Positions 44,789 to 58,249 of a stretch of 64,000 nucleotides of DNA are shown here, one piece after another. The stretch is from Ustulina deusta (lineage: Eukaryota > Ascomycota > Sordariomycetes > Xylariales > Xylariaceae): positions 372,001-436,000 of the forward strand of contig JAJNNX010000022.1 of the NCBI GenBank assembly GCA_023159155.1, read 5' to 3'. The notes under the pieces are model-generated. The model saw only the letters and a program-made list of their open reading frames with translations, was not told where the DNA came from and did not search any database. A program made the position numbers and the translations under genes. Positions within the stretch are counted from its first letter, which is position 1, and every line of letters starts with the position of its first letter.

Positions 44789-47700
44789 CTACATTAATAT
44801 ATAGCATAAACCATATTAATTTAACCTTAATCTAACTAGCAATACGTTAGCTAGCTACTTATTTTATATAAGTATATTACTTTTCTTTTATAAAATTTTG
44901 ATTTTTTACCTATTTTTTCTGCTTTAATATTAACTAAATGCAGTACTAAAACTTTATTCTATTAACTTTATTATTTAGCCTAGCTTTTTAATCTACTAAC
45001 TTTATTAAACCAGTATTCTAATTATATAAAATCTATTAATTAATTTTATTTATAAATACTTTATATTATACCTAATTTATATAGCTAATAAAGTATTTAT
45101 AAACTTGGAAAACCAAACCTATTTTAACTCTCTATTTTGGGCCAGCCAGACCTATACTTTTATATTTGCATACGCCCCTCGAATTACTACTGACTGCTAT
45201 TTTAGCATATTTATTTTGCTTTAGTATATATTAATAGATAAATATTATAAATATTGAGGCATTGCTGCAATTTATATATTTTTTTGGTTATAGTAATATT
45301 TATTGTTGCTATGCTGCTTAGGCTTACTACTTAGTATATATATCGAATTAATAAAACTAAAACATATAAGCTATAGAGTTATTTATATTAAAAAAAGCTA
45401 TATTACTGCTAGTATACCTAAGGAATACTTATATATATTAGCAATACAACATCTGATTTTATTAATTACAAAGCTTATAAGTATATATATATATATATAT
45501 TAATATTTTATAAGTATTTTAGCGGCATATTTTTAGTAATAAAGCTAAGTTAATGTTTAAAATAAATAGTAAAGCATATATATAATAGTAATTTAGTTTG
45601 TTTTTAGCTAAGTAACAAGATTGTTTTCAAATTCAAAAGTACTTAGTAATATATTTTAGTATTATAATATATTACAATTATTTAGATCGTATTAAAATAT
45701 TTATATATTATTTTTTTATATAACCTAGCTTGTATTTACTATAGCTAATATAGCTATGCTTTATATTAAAAATAATAAGTAATTAGTGTTTAAATTTAGA
45801 GATATGCTAGCGTAGGGCTAATAGTTATTACTAATAATTTATATAATATTAGTATTTTTTAGCTAATTAATTATCTTTATTTTTGAATTACTTATATATA
45901 ACTTATATTACTTATATATTTTTTTTAATACTTTATTTTAAAAGTATCTATAGGTATTTTAAGGCATTCTAAGGACTTCTGCTATTACAAAGAACTTGTT
46001 GCTGCTTTTTAAAGCAGTAATAATTTCTGCGATTTTAAGGTTTATATATTTACCCGGCTAGCAATACTAGTTATTTAACTGTAATTACAATAAATTAATG
46101 CTTTTAATACTAATAAGATAGTTATTATAGCTATTTGGATAAATAGAAATACTGGTTTTTTTAAACAACCTTATAACTAAGGCTTAATTTTTTACTATAA
46201 AGGCTTTTTTTTATGCGTTGCTAATAATATAAGTTATTATTACATGTTTTGCACTAACTAACTATTTATTAGGCAACTTTTCTATTTTATCTAGCTGTTT
46301 TAAATAGAAATTTAACTTTTTATATAGCTAGATCTTAAAAACCCTATTAAATCTTATATCTAGCAGTTAAAAGTAGGCCATAAAGCCAGGCAAGATTATT
46401 GCTATTGAAATATTTGCATTTTCTAGCGCTTTTTTGACCCGCGGGGTTTTATAAAAATTAACTATATCTATTACTAATAGGTAGTTGTTTTTTCCGGTAT
46501 AAATAGCTAGGTTTATTCTAATCTATTTTTTAAACAACTTTTTATTATTATATATAATAATATTAAATCTTATATTAATACTTTTATAATATAGTAGTTT
46601 TTTTTTAATAAGAATATTGCTTTTGCTATAAAAAATAATCAAAAGCTTTAACTTTTTTATGTACGACCTGTTAGTAATTATTACTAAGACTAGCGTTGCT
46701 TGGCGTTTTTCCTACCTATTTCTATTGCTCTTTTTTTTAATTAATTTAACGCTTGCAAAATCATATATATAACCCGTTAAAAACTTAAAAAACATTAGAG
46801 TTTTATTTATATTAATAATTAAATAACAGAAAAACTTACTAAAACTAATATTTTTGGTAGAATTACTTATTAACATAGTATTAAGCTAAGATTAGTTATA
46901 TTGCAAGTTTTTTCTAATAAACTGCAAAAATATATTAGTATAGCTAATTATTTTTTTAAATATTTTTATAAATATATATATAACTCGGCAATAGTTAATC
47001 TAATAGTACTATAAGAACTTTTTAAACTATTTATTTAAAAATACAAATATATTATTACAATTAAGGTAAAAAATACCAAAAATAGCTATTGCTTTTTATT
47101 TGAACTAAATAGCTATTACTAACCTTTGATTTTGCTTTATTTAATAGAATTTTTTCTATAATATTACTTCTAATTCTAGCTAGCAAAAGCTAAACTAAAA
47201 AATATAACCGCTAAAGATTATTTTTTGTTATATTTACTAGTTAGAAATATACTGTTTACTAGATATTTTGAAATATATAGCAGCTTTTTAAAAAAAAAGT
47301 TTATAGAAGCTTTTTTTAATAATAAGTAAAACACTAATAAAAGTTTAGCTTTTATTTATTAATATATATTTACTATTAATGTTTAAATCAAATAGGATCT
47401 AATAATTTTTAATAAATAATAGTACTTCTATTTTTTTTTGCTTTAAATAATGCTTATAAACCTGTTTAATAAGCTTTAGAAAGCTATATTTAGCCTTTAT
47501 AATACTTTTTTTTATTTAACTGTATAGTTTGGGTATAAGTAGTAGTATTAGAGCTATTTTAGCTAGGTTAACAAGCTATATTAACTAGTTATACTACTAA
47601 TATTATTGCAGATTTGTATAATTTAGCTAGATTTATGCAATTTAGCTAGAATTAAAAAATTTAGCTATTTTACGCGTTTTAGCTATAGAATATATAATTC

Positions 47701-47842
47701 GGCTATATATTCTGGCCGCAAACCTATTTAGCTAACAAAAGTTGGCACTACACAAATATTCCATTAAGAACAAGCATATTTATATAATATTCGCTTAAGT
47801 AAATATTTTCTAATTACGGTCTAACAGAAAAAATCATTATAT

Positions 47843-47890
47843 ACCAAGCCATTAGCGCCGGTCAAGTTCTAATCGAGGAATGCGGTAGTA
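47843..47890 (-). repeat. right terminal inverted repeat
   Basis: Reverse complement of 44741-44788. It keeps more C/G than the left arm (CTCGATT against CTTGATT), so the two arms were mutated unequally. Confidence 0.75.
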
Positions 47891-47892
47891 TA

Positions 47893-48613
47893 CAAATGGA
47901 TGTACCTACACCATTAAATTTACGCGAGGGTGATGATCTAAATCCAAATCCAAGAAACGCAGCGAGTGGTTCACCATTGTTGATCGATAACGAGCTGTAG
48001 CAGGTACACACGTGTACTAGCAGGGCTCACAGCCTCAATGACAGGGATAAGTCGGCCCAGTGAATCTCCGAGCCTGCTCAAATGCTCAGACATGAACAGA
48101 CAAAACCCTCCTGTCCCGGGTCCCGGGTCCTGGACCCTATCCAGGACAAGAAAAGTTTCAACACTGGCCTTCTGATCGCGGGGCCCCCTCGATACCTACC
48201 TGTACTGTACCTTGCTTATATAGGGAGTTGGTTTTGCTGCACTAGAGATTTCTGGAATTGGGCGCAATAGGTGTGTATATGGCACCCCTCCCCCCAGGTA
48301 TATACAAACCGATCATACTTGTTGCACTTGTTCATTGATTTATTTACTTGTTTATTCATTTGTTTATTCCTTTGCGCCTCTGGGTTATATGGTTATACCT
48401 GGGTTTTTGTTCTTTCCTGTTCTTTAGGTCCCTATCGCAGATTTATCGATTATAAAAAAAACACACAACTGTAGTGTCTCCCCATGGCATTGTAAATACC
48501 CACGACAAGATTCCCCACGACAGGACCCGGATCCCTCGGATCTCCTCACGACCCAGTCTACGGAACGTCAAAGTGCGGGATTCGCAACTTTCGCACGAAC
48601 GTGATTGGCGACA
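47893..48613. other. intergenic, upstream of ABC transporter
   Basis: Unique-looking sequence of ordinary composition between the transposon and the ABC gene. It includes a GTCCCGGGTCCCGGGTCC direct repeat (about 48115) and TTTATT-rich DNA around 48330-48370. No gene. Confidence 0.45.
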
Positions 48614-51600
48614 ATGGCCTTCGTCCGTCAGACATGGACCTTGACGGCCAAGAATCTTAAAATCATCGTTGTCCGTCGTTCCCTGGGGACCATCATCCGG
48701 GCATTCATCCTTCCCATCCTGCTCGCTGCATTCCTAAGTTTCGCTCGATACCTTTTTGTCTCGCCATCGATTTATGGTATCGGTGACCTCAATGCTGTGC
48801 GATCGCTGCCAGATGCGCTGCAAGTGGCCTCTTCCACTGGCCGCAACAAAGTCGTCTTCATCAACAATGGATTAGCGGGGGGCAACATCGATCAGGTAAT
48901 AGACACACTCGTGGATCAGGTCACCAGTGCCGGTAAAGATGCCGTCAAGCTGTCGGAACTCATTGACCTTACCTCGGAATGTCGGAGTACATTGCGTGGG
49001 AGCTCGGCTTGTTACGGCGCTGTAGTTTTCAACTCTTCGCCTAACGAAGGACAAGGTGGCATCTGGAACTATACGCTTCGCGTTGATGGCTCTGTGGGCT
49101 CACAGATCTTCACTGACCAGGATGACAACGATTCTGAAGTGTACACGCTCCCTCTTCAAAGGGCCGTCGATTCCGCTATCGCCAACCTCGGCGCCTCCAA
49201 CAATGGGGGCTCGCGCTCTCTTCCCGATACGACCGACGAGTACCCTTTCACCACCCTCACCATCGAGGAACGCAATCAAGAAATCCGTCGGCTATACCAG
49301 AGTTCCCTGACCAACTTTCTGGCTGTTGCCTTCGTCCTCATCATCATTGGTGTGTGCTACCATATGACGGGCCATATGGCTACCGAACGAGAAATCGGCA
49401 TGTCCCAGCTTTTAGATGCCATGATGCCCACCAAATACCTTTGGCAAGCCCAAGTCGCGAGATTGTTGTCACACCACCTCTCCTTTACCGTCGTCTACCT
49501 ACCTGGATGGGTAATTGGCTCAATCATAGTTGCGCGTGGAGTTTGGGCACACACTAATGTCGCTATTGTGCTCATATACTTCATACTTGCTGGCCTTGCC
49601 TTTACCTCGCTATCAATTCTCGGTGCGGCCTTCTTCAAAAAGGCCCAGCTTTCTGGTGTCGTGACGACGATTATATACATTCTGCTGGCTATTCTCGCGC
49701 AGACCCTGACCTCTCCAAGCACCGCCACAGTCACCGCACTTAGTCTGCTTTTTGCACCATGCAATTTTGTGTGGTACATGACGTACATCGCGCGATGGGA
49801 ACGCCAAGCGCTTCCCGCTGATCTTACGAAGACGCCTCCGGAAAATCCGTGGGATCTACCAGGCATTGTGTTTTGGGTTTTCTTGATCATTCAGATATTT
49901 GTGTACCCCGTCATCGGTGCCTACCTGGAGCGGATCTTCCATGGAACAACGGCTCACGGGCGTACTATTCTACGTAATCAAGCAGCAGAGTCAGCCCCAG
50001 AGGATGCCGTTCGCCTTGACGGCTTTACCAAAATCTATAAGCCCAGCGCCCAGCGCCGCCTTTTCTCCTTTATTTCGAAGCCTAGTGATCCTGTCATAGC
50101 TGTTAACAGTCTGTCGATGAGCGCTAGGAGAGGCCAGATTCTTGCCTTACTCGGCGCCAATGGCAGTGGGAAAAGTACAACCCTTGATTCTATTGCTGGC
50201 ATTAGCAAATTGACGAGCGGCAACATTACGATTGATGGCACTGGGGGATTGGGCATTGCACCTCAGAAGAACGTTCTTTGGGATGAGTTGACTGTACAGG
50301 AGCATATTCAGATCTTTAACCGGTTGAAGTCCCCCGGCAATGTCGCCTCAAAGGACGAGATTCGAGATCTTGTCGCTGCTGTGGATCTTGCACCAAAAAT
50401 CAATGCCGAGTCCAAGACCCTCTCGGGCGGTCAGAAAAGAAAGTTACAACTTGGTATGATGCTGACTGGTGGCAGCGCTGTGTGCTGCGTCGATGAGGTT
50501 TCGTCCGGTATCGACCCTCTATCTCGGCGAAAAATTTGGGATATCCTGCTTGCAGAGCGCGGCAAACGAACAATCATTCTAACCACGCATTTCCTCGACG
50601 AGGCGGACTTGCTCGCGGATCACATTGCAATTCTTTCCAAGGGCACCCTCCGCGCACAAGGCTCCTCCGTTGAGCTCAAAGACCGTCTAGGTGCCGGCTA
50701 TCGCATCCATGTCTTCAACGCTAGGGATATCAAAGAGTCGCCCGAGATCGAAGGGGTCAAACGAGTCGTGTCATTTGACGTGATTAGCTACCTGGCGCCC
50801 TCTTCGCATCTCGCTGCCCAAGTCATACGCTCATTGGAAGCTGCAGGTATCTCTGACTACAAGTTTTCCAGCCCCACTATCGAGGACGTGTTCCTTCAAG
50901 TTGCTGAAGAAGTCAGGAGTGAGGGTGTCAGGGCCCCTGACTCAGATTCAACTAATGAAAAGCAAACGAGCACGGAGGATGTCCGCGTCGTCGGTAGTGA
51001 ACCTGAGCAGGACAAACTTGAGCTGCTCTCAGGTCGACCAATCGGCTTCTTTAGACAGACCGTGGTACTCCTTCAGAAGCGATGTACCGTCTTCAAAACC
51101 AATTGGTTCCCCTACGTTGCCGCTCTGCTTATCCCTATTGTCGCTGCAGCTCTCACCTCTCTTTTTGTTAAGGATCAAGCGCCAGCTGGCTGCCGTCCTA
51201 CTAATGACCAGTCTGCTGGCTCCAGCTCTGACTACACGGCCCTCTTCGACGACCTGTATCTAGTCGCCGGCCCGGCTTCGGAATTTGCCTCCTCCTCAAT
51301 ACTCAGTCTATTCGCATCTGTTTACCCGAGCACGAGTAGTGGTTCGTCTAGTAATACGCAAAACGCAACATCTACTTCGCAAAACCCGACATCTGCTTTC
51401 GCCCAGGCCCTCTATCTTGTCGACTCCTTCTCCGACTTTAACGATTACATTGTGCAGCACCGCAAGAACGTCACACCGGCTGGATGGTGGCTCGGAGACG
51501 CAAATTCTCCAGCAACAGTCGCTTATACAGCAGATTTCGGCAGCGCGTATACTGCTATCTTTGGCCAGAATGCCCTTGATATTATGTTGTCCAACACGAG

Positions 51601-53605
51601 CATCGCAACCACATTCGCCCCGTTCACTACCCCTTTTGTACCAGGCACCGGCAATTCCCTCCAACTTCTAACGTACCTTTGCCTAAGTTTGGCTGCTTAT
51701 CCTGCATTCTTTGGCCTCTATCCGAATGTGGAACGTCGGCGAAATGTTCGCGGTCTTCAATATTCCAATGGTGTGCGCTCACTTCCACTTTGGGTCGCAT
51801 ATACTGCCTTTGACTTCGTCATTGTTCTCGTCTCATCAGCCATCGTCACCGCCATATTCGCATCAGTATCGGATGTTTGGTATCACGTCGAATACTTCTT
51901 CTTGATCCTCTTCCTCTACGGTTTAGCGTCAATCTTACTCTCGTACGTGATCTCGCTATTCAAGAGCAATCAGTTGTCAACATACGCTTCCTCTGCTGCC
52001 GGGCAAGCTGCGGGGTTCTTAGTCTACCTCATTGCTTATCTAGTAGTGCAGACATACGCACCTATTAACCAGATTGACTCGTCTCTATTGATTGTTCACT
52101 TTGTTGTCTCAATATTCGTGCCGATTGGAAATGTTGTCCGCATGCTATTCGTGGGCCTCAATCTGTTCTCGACGGCCTGTGACGACCAGCAGCTTCGGAG
52201 CAATCCTGGATCACTCCTTGCCTATGGAGGGCCCATACTTTACCTAATTTTGCAATCTTTGTTCTTATTCGGCTTCCTACTTTGGTATGACAGTGGTGCT
52301 GGCCAAACACTGCTGAATCGAATCTTTCAAAGGAGCGTCAAAATAAACAGTGATGGTAATGGTTCCGATGAGGAGATTGCCAACGAACTTGTCCGCGCCA
52401 CAAGCAGTTCCCAAAACACCGATGGGCTTCGTGTTTTGCATTTAACCAAGACATTTGGAAAAATCATGGCAGTTGACAACGTCACATTTGGCGTCCAGCG
52501 TGGCGAAGTTTTTGCTCGTGAGTACATCCAGTCATTCCCCCCCTTCTTAGCAAAGGCAGCGACACTTCCCTGCTGTGCCCATACTTTTTTCCTTTTTTTC
52601 GGGAAACTCTTCAAGCTAAAACTTCCCTGAACGCTTTTTCTCAAGGGAACAAAACTGACTTCTAATTTTGCAGTGCTCGGGCCCAACGGAGCGGGTAAAT
52701 CGACGACAATTTCCTTAATCAGAGGCGATCTTCAACCCAGCCTCAACGGGGGCGATATCCTTGTGGAGGACGCCTCTGTCGTCCACCATCGTGCTACAGC
52801 TCGGTCTCATCTAGGTGTCTGCCCCCAATTTGACGCCATCGATTCGATGACAGTTCTAGAGCATTTGAGATTCTACGCTCGCATACGGGGTATTCCAGAT
52901 ATTGAGCACAACGTGCAAGCAGTCATTCGTGCCGTCGGCCTCGAGGCTTTCGCGACTCGGATGGCTCACGCTCTATCTGGCGGCAACAAGAGGAAGCTCT
53001 CCCTCGGCATCGCTCTGATGGGCAATCCCAGCGTGGTACTGCTGGACGAGCCGTCTTCCGGACTGGACGCTGCTGCCAAGCGAATCATGTGGAAGACCCT
53101 AGGCTCCATCGTGCCGGGCCGGTCCATCCTGCTTACCACACACAGCATGGAGGAAGCCGACGCCCTCGCCAGCCGAGCTGGTATCCTGGCCAAGCGTATG
53201 CTAGCCCTAGGCACAATCGATAACCTGCGCGAGCGCTTCGGCGACGCCTTGCACGTCCATCTCGTCAGCAAGTCAGCACCACACTCAACGGACGAAGAAA
53301 TGGAGCGCATGCGCGAGTGGGTTCTGAAAGCCATCCCCGGCGCCGAGATAGAATCCAAGACATATCACGGCCAGATGCGCTTCTCGGTCCCAGGCAGCTC
53401 GATCGCCGGCCGCGAGACGGCCAGCGGGAGCGCCGTGGGACGGCTCGTCATCATGCTCGAGGAGCAGAAGGAGGCTCTTGGTATCGAGCACTACTCGTGC
53501 ACACCGACCACGCTTGACCAGGTCTTCCTGACGATTGTCGGCCGGCATAATGTAGAAGAGGAAGGATACACGGAGGAGGAAAAGAAGTCTTGGTGGAAGA
53601 TGTGA
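48614..53605 (+). CDS. ABC transporter, subfamily A type (TMD-NBD-TMD-NBD)
   Basis: Two exons, 48614-52517 and 52674-53605 (156-bp intron inside the second Walker A, splitting GEVFA/LLGPNG); 1611 residues. TMD1: a helix at about 20-40, a large extracytosolic loop, then a helix cluster (about 240-450). NBD1: Walker A GANGSGKST (about 514-522), Q-loop APQKN, signature LSGGQ (about 604), His loop TTHFLDEAD. TMD2 about 815-1230, also with a large loop after its first helix. NBD2: GPNGAGKST (about 1304-1312), CPQFD, LSGGN (about 1402), LLDEPSSGLD, TTHSMEEAD. Domain order, the two large loops and missing N-terminal NBD indicate ABCA, which moves lipids or sterols across membranes; the substrate here is unknown. 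NBD1's Walker B is unusual: CCVDEVSSGIDP, with Val in place of the usual Pro after DE. Confidence 0.9.
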
Positions 53606-53731
53606 TGAGGCAAAAATGTCCTCTGGATGGGCGCATTGAACGGGTATGCATAGATAGAATGGCGGCACGGTTGGGTTGATCCTCCGTTATGGTAGTCTCC
53701 ATTTCTCATACACGTTGAGCATGCGATGGTG

Positions 53732-53769
53732 GCGTTTGAGGCTAGGCATTGCGTTTGAGGCTAGGCATT
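53732..53769 (+). repeat. 19-bp perfect tandem duplication
   Basis: GCGTTTGAGGCTAGGCATT occurs twice without a gap. Confidence 0.9.
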
Positions 53770-54326
53770 AATACTCGGTACTATACGTACCATAGATTTT
53801 CCTTTGACTTTTTTTTCTTTCTCCTTGATATATGTTGATGTGAAAGCGCAAACAATACTCTAAGACCCGAGTGGTTCTATTAAAGTGGAAAATCGAGACC
53901 ATAGCTTGCTGATGGTCTCGAACCCTCCCTGCCCCCCGCCCGACATTACCCTATCTTTTTCCTCGCCTGTAAGGTGTTAGGGTTAATGGAAAGTCAGTAG
54001 TGAATACAGGTTAATTCGCAAGTGCGGAGTCTGGTTCAATATGGAAAACAACCCAACTGTGAGAGGCATGGAGGAATATCTGATTACGTATGCCCATGAG
54101 TCCGAAGATACTTGACAGCGGACGGTGGGAGAGACGCAAGAGGATAGCTCACTTGTCCCAAAGGTAGTCCTTAATGATCCAATTTAGGGAAGGATTTTTA
54201 TTGTCAACGGCTCTCCACGATTCAAGGTATTATAACCTAAATAACGAGACGATAATGTTTTCCCAACTCCTTTCCCAAACCGTGGATCCCACGACGGAAC
54301 CAGAGCAGCAGCGCTCGCACACATCC

Positions 54327-54360
54327 ATATATATACATACATACATACATCTACATACAT
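54327..54360 (+). repeat. ATAC microsatellite
   Basis: An AT/ATAC tract with one CTAC interruption, located just past the stop codon of the minus-strand kinase gene. Confidence 0.85.
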
Positions 54361-54402
54361 GGCTCAATTTAGCTGACGAATGGCAGAGGCTAGACGAAGA
54401 CC

Positions 54403-57400
54403 TCACATAAGACCCCTTGACTTCAGAATCTGGCTAATCTCCTGCAGCTTGACCGGTTTCGTCAGAAAGAGATCAACGCCGCTCTCCAGGGCTTCTTGTT
54501 GCACAGTCGCCGAGGCGAGGCCCGACAGGGCGATGACGGCGGATGGCGCCAGGTGGTTCGCGGCCTCGAACTCGCGGATTTGCCTCGTCGCCTGCAGCCC
54601 GTCGAGCCGTGGCATGTTGATGTCCATGAGCAGGCAGTTGAAGTGGCCGGGCTTCGCGAGATACTTGTCGACGGCGACCTGGCCATCTTGGGCCGTGACG
54701 TAGCTGCGCCCGAGCTTCTTCATGTACGCGCAGAGGATCCTCATGTTGATCGCATTGTCTTCGACGAGTAAGAACTTCTGCGGTTCACGCCTTTCGGGCG
54801 ACGCTGAAGGGGTCGGCGGCCGCGGGGTCGAACGCGGTGACAGCGATGGGGACTTGGCGCGAAGTCGGGTCCGATCTGTTGCTGGGGTCTCGAACGCCCC
54901 TGACCCCGTCATGTTGAGAATGTTGAACATTTCATTGCCGTACGATGGGGCCTCGAGTCCGTCGCGGTTCCTGGACGAGACTCGGTGCAAGCTAAGAGGC
55001 GCCATGTGGCTGTTTTCGGGCGGTTCAGGCTCATCTTGTCTCTCGACCCACCGCTGCAATGCTGCCATGAGTATTTTAGCGAGCTTTCGAGGACCGGTTC
55101 TAGAGTCACTAGTTAGCTCATCAATAATTCTTGCGAGTTGGTAGGGTGACCAACGGTTGGGAAATAAACTCAGTAATGGCCGACGTATCATGAAACCTGG
55201 AATCAACGGACAAGCGGTAGGCGCTGAGTGCGTTGGCGCAGACGACGACAAGTGGCGTTCTGCTCAGCATATCTCTGACTACGAACGAATCGTAGAGGGC
55301 TGCCTCTTCGCAGAGTACGATATCGGGCGCTAGATCTATCGCTTGGGTTGTTAAAACGACTTCCATGGCTAGGTCTTTTCGACAAATATTCCAGATCGAT
55401 GGGTAGTCGTCGGGTTGGTTCTTATGATTCGGAAGACCTAGTGGCGCGTCGAACCCAACAAAGCATACTCGAAGGCCTTTGAGCTGCCTTCTCTGTTCTG
55501 CGTACTCGTCCATCTCAACCCCAGAAGTCTCTGAGAGGTTAGATGGATGATGTATTGGTGGTAGCGGTAGCAATACTGTTGCTGCGGTCCCAACACCTAC
55601 TTGACTCTCTATCGATACCTTTCCCTTCATAGATGAAACTATCTTCTTCACCACGCTCAAGCCGAGACCAAGCCCCGGGCTGATAGCGTTTTCTTGATGG
55701 AACTCCTGGAATGCATGATTGATCAGGAAATCCTCAGCTATGCCTCTTCCCGTATCAATGACCACTATCTTGGCCCAACGCATATTGTTATTGCGGGATT
55801 TCTTGGTGTGAACAACCTCCTGGGACAACTCAACTCGAATACTCCCGGAGCTCGTGAATTTCAAGGCGTTCCCGAACAGATTCATCACAATCCTTCGGAT
55901 AGCACCGGATATGGCATGGTAGTAGTGAGAGCATCCGGGATCGATGGCGAGATCGATGACAAGGTGCTTAGAAGCAACACTTGAGTCGCCACCTTCCTCT
56001 AGCCAATGCCCGAGGTCCTCTGTGGCTTGGAAATTGTCGCTTCGCCGAATCGCATAGGTGTCCGCGTGAGATTTGCGATGATCCCGTTCCAATTGTTCGA
56101 CAGACAGGCGCTGAAAGTTGAATCCGGCGAAGATGCTCTCGGTGACTTCTTCCACCAAGACATCGACTCGCACAGGTGCAGTAATCGATTTCATCCCTGC
56201 CTGCAAGGTGAAGTTCATCTCTTTGCGGAGCCCTCGGGCTCTCGAATCCGGGTTTTTCCCTGGTGGGATGAAATTATTGACTTTGGCGTAGTAGAGCAAG
56301 TGATCGATGGTATCTGAGAGGGTTCGTCCACAAGTCTCGAGGATGTGTAGCAAATTGCCTTGGAACACAGTCAGCGGCGTGTCCGACAGGAACTCGACAC
56401 CGAGGATTATGCCGTGGAGAGGCGACCGTAGTTCGTGCGATAGCGAGCCCAAAACATCCGACTGAGCTTGGTCGGATAGACGCGTTTCGAGGCTGGCAAT
56501 CTCCGCCATCGCCAGCGTAGCGAATGCGAAAAGATAGCTGATATCACCTTGGGTAGTGAAGAAACGCGCTTTATCGAAGGTGTAAGCAAAGCAGCCAGCG
56601 CGCCACCTCTTTCTGACCTGATCCCAAACAGGGATGAAGGCCACGCTTCGAGCTCCTGGGAAAATTCTCGATACCTCAGTTCCCAGATTCCCGATGAAAG
56701 AGAGTGTGCGCCTTTTCGTCAGCTTCGGGCTGCTGCTGGCAGTGCTCGCAGGAGTCTGAGTGTTTTTGTCTCCACAGCTGGGCTGTAGTTTACCATTCTC
56801 ATCGAAGTCGAAAACTGCGCCTCTCGGGTAGCGCCGCAAGAGCGCCGATAGTGCTCTAGAGGATATTCTCTTCCTATCTGAAAGATGAGTGTCTTTGTCA
56901 ATGCTGGAAGGCTCCAGCGTTGAAGAGGCTATGACATGGGGATCGTTATGCGTGCTGCTTGACCCATTAGACGTATTGTCACTGTCCCATATGGATTCTT
57001 CTTCAGATGTGTTCAATTGCGACGCATCACTTCCCGTGTATTGTGAGCCGAACGAGTTAAACGATCCGACACTGGCGTCGAAGAAAACCACACCCTCTGC
57101 ATCGATACTTTCCCGGATGATTTTTGCTGCCTTGGAGAAAACGACCGTTAAAGGATCTTCCTCTATTGAGGCCGAATTCCTCTGAAGCGGTTTGGCAGTT
57201 TGAGGTGAGTTGATGTCGAACAACCCGTTGCGATTTATTCTGCTGTGTTCTGGATATTTCGCCTCTGGTGGGCGGCGTGGCTTTCTGGGGCTGTCGACGG
57301 TCGGGCCGGGTTGCGGGTAAGGCTGCATCGGTTCTGGGCCTCCATTTTCACTGCTGGGAGAGCTCCTATTTTTATCGTTTATTATGTCCTTGGTGAAAGG

Positions 57401-58249
57401 GGTTTCGTGATCTTTGTCATGGGTTAGACCGTGTCGCGACCTCATCGAGGTTAACCTTTGCGCCACGAAGGACCCAATGCCCTGGGTCTTCTTCTCAGCC
57501 CTCTCTCTCTCAACTTGGGAAGCCTTTGACAGTAGATGATCTAATACGGATTGGGAAATTTCTCGAAGGAGTCTCGAGTCTTCGTGACTCCAATCACATG
57601 GCCGTATAGGTTCTTCTGTCACAATGCAATACTCGCCAAAGTCCACCCCGTTTCGGCTTCGAATGGGCACCCCAACATAGCCACGCGCTGGGGATCCTAA
57701 TAAAACGCAAGAATCCTCTGATAATTGGGGATCCGCACGGATATCTGTGATCATATCCACAGGCAAATCAGCATCACAGTCATTTTCGTCGGGTTTAACC
57801 CTATTCAGGAATCGTTGGCAGATCCCGTTACTTCGTGGGATAGCTGTCCCCCGGAGCCAAAATTTCTCGCGCGGGGCTTCATCGTTGCTCGGGCCAGCGC
57901 GCAAAGGTGATACCCTGGTAGCCTCTGCGATGACGTATTGATGTTCCTGGTCAAAAAGAGATATGAAGGCCCGTGATGCTCCCGTGCGGCAGGCCCCTAA
58001 TTGTGCGAGAGCAGTTAATATTGGATCCGCTGTTGTAGAAGGTTCCAAGGTGGAAGTCGGCTCTACCGCGTCGTTGTATCTAATATCTGATAACAATGTC
58101 GGGTCGTGTCTATAGGGCCGTGGTTATTTTATGTTTACAATAGCATCGTCAACAGAAACCAGAAAGTAGCCATTGAATTTGACTGACCTGAAAGTCTCGC
58201 GCTCTCTCGCGGATTCTGATATGTTTCGATTTGTCATGCTGGCGGCCAT
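54403..58249 (-). CDS. hybrid histidine kinase (GAF-HisKA-HATPase-receiver)
   Basis: Minus strand, three exons: 58249-58188, 58079-55155, 55099-54403; introns of 108 and 55 bp; 1227 residues. The N-terminus ends its first exon at SARERETF/R and continues YNDAVEP; using the 3' AG at 58080 avoids a stop. A GAF-like domain covers about 35-200 (ILTALAQLGACRTGASRAFISLFD). A second GAF-like stretch spans about 320-540. The H-box SHELRSPLHG has the phospho-acceptor at H569. N-box NLFGNALKF, G1 DTGRGIAED and G2 GLGLGLSVVKK form the ATPase. A degenerate receiver-like segment (about 890-1000) precedes the true receiver, with VEDN and the phospho-Asp in MDINMP (D1155) and KPV. The protein should phosphorylate Ypd1-type phosphotransfer protein in osmotic, oxidative or developmental signalling; the stimulus is unknown. 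No membrane segment is seen, so it is probably cytosolic. Confidence 0.88.

Larger units (their letters stand above)
44741..47890. mobile_element. Tc1/mariner-type DNA transposon, RIP-destroyed
   Basis: The ends are inverted repeats of about 48 bp: CACTACCGCATTCC... at 44741 and its reverse complement ending ...GCGGTAGTA at 47890. Both are flanked by TA (44739-44740, 47891-47892), the target of Tc1/mariner elements. The arms share GATTAGAACTTGACCGGC and differ by transitions; the T at the right end is a CA-to-TA change. The CTCGATTA-type sequence near the end recalls pogo/Fot1-like termini. The 3.1-kb interior is AT-rich with stops in every frame; better preserved stretches (for example 46375-46460, TTTTGACCCGCGGGGTTTT) may come from a transposase, perhaps on the minus strand. 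Confidence 0.75.
53606..54402. other. convergent intergenic region with small tandem repeats
   Basis: Lies between two convergent genes. It holds a 19-bp perfect tandem duplication (53732-53769) and an ATAC microsatellite (54327-54360). Terminators of both genes should be here. Confidence 0.5.

Noticed and set aside
45303..45503. 66-codon frame in the AT-rich transposon interior
   Set aside because: Composition-driven Ile/Leu/Tyr/Lys frame without domain character.
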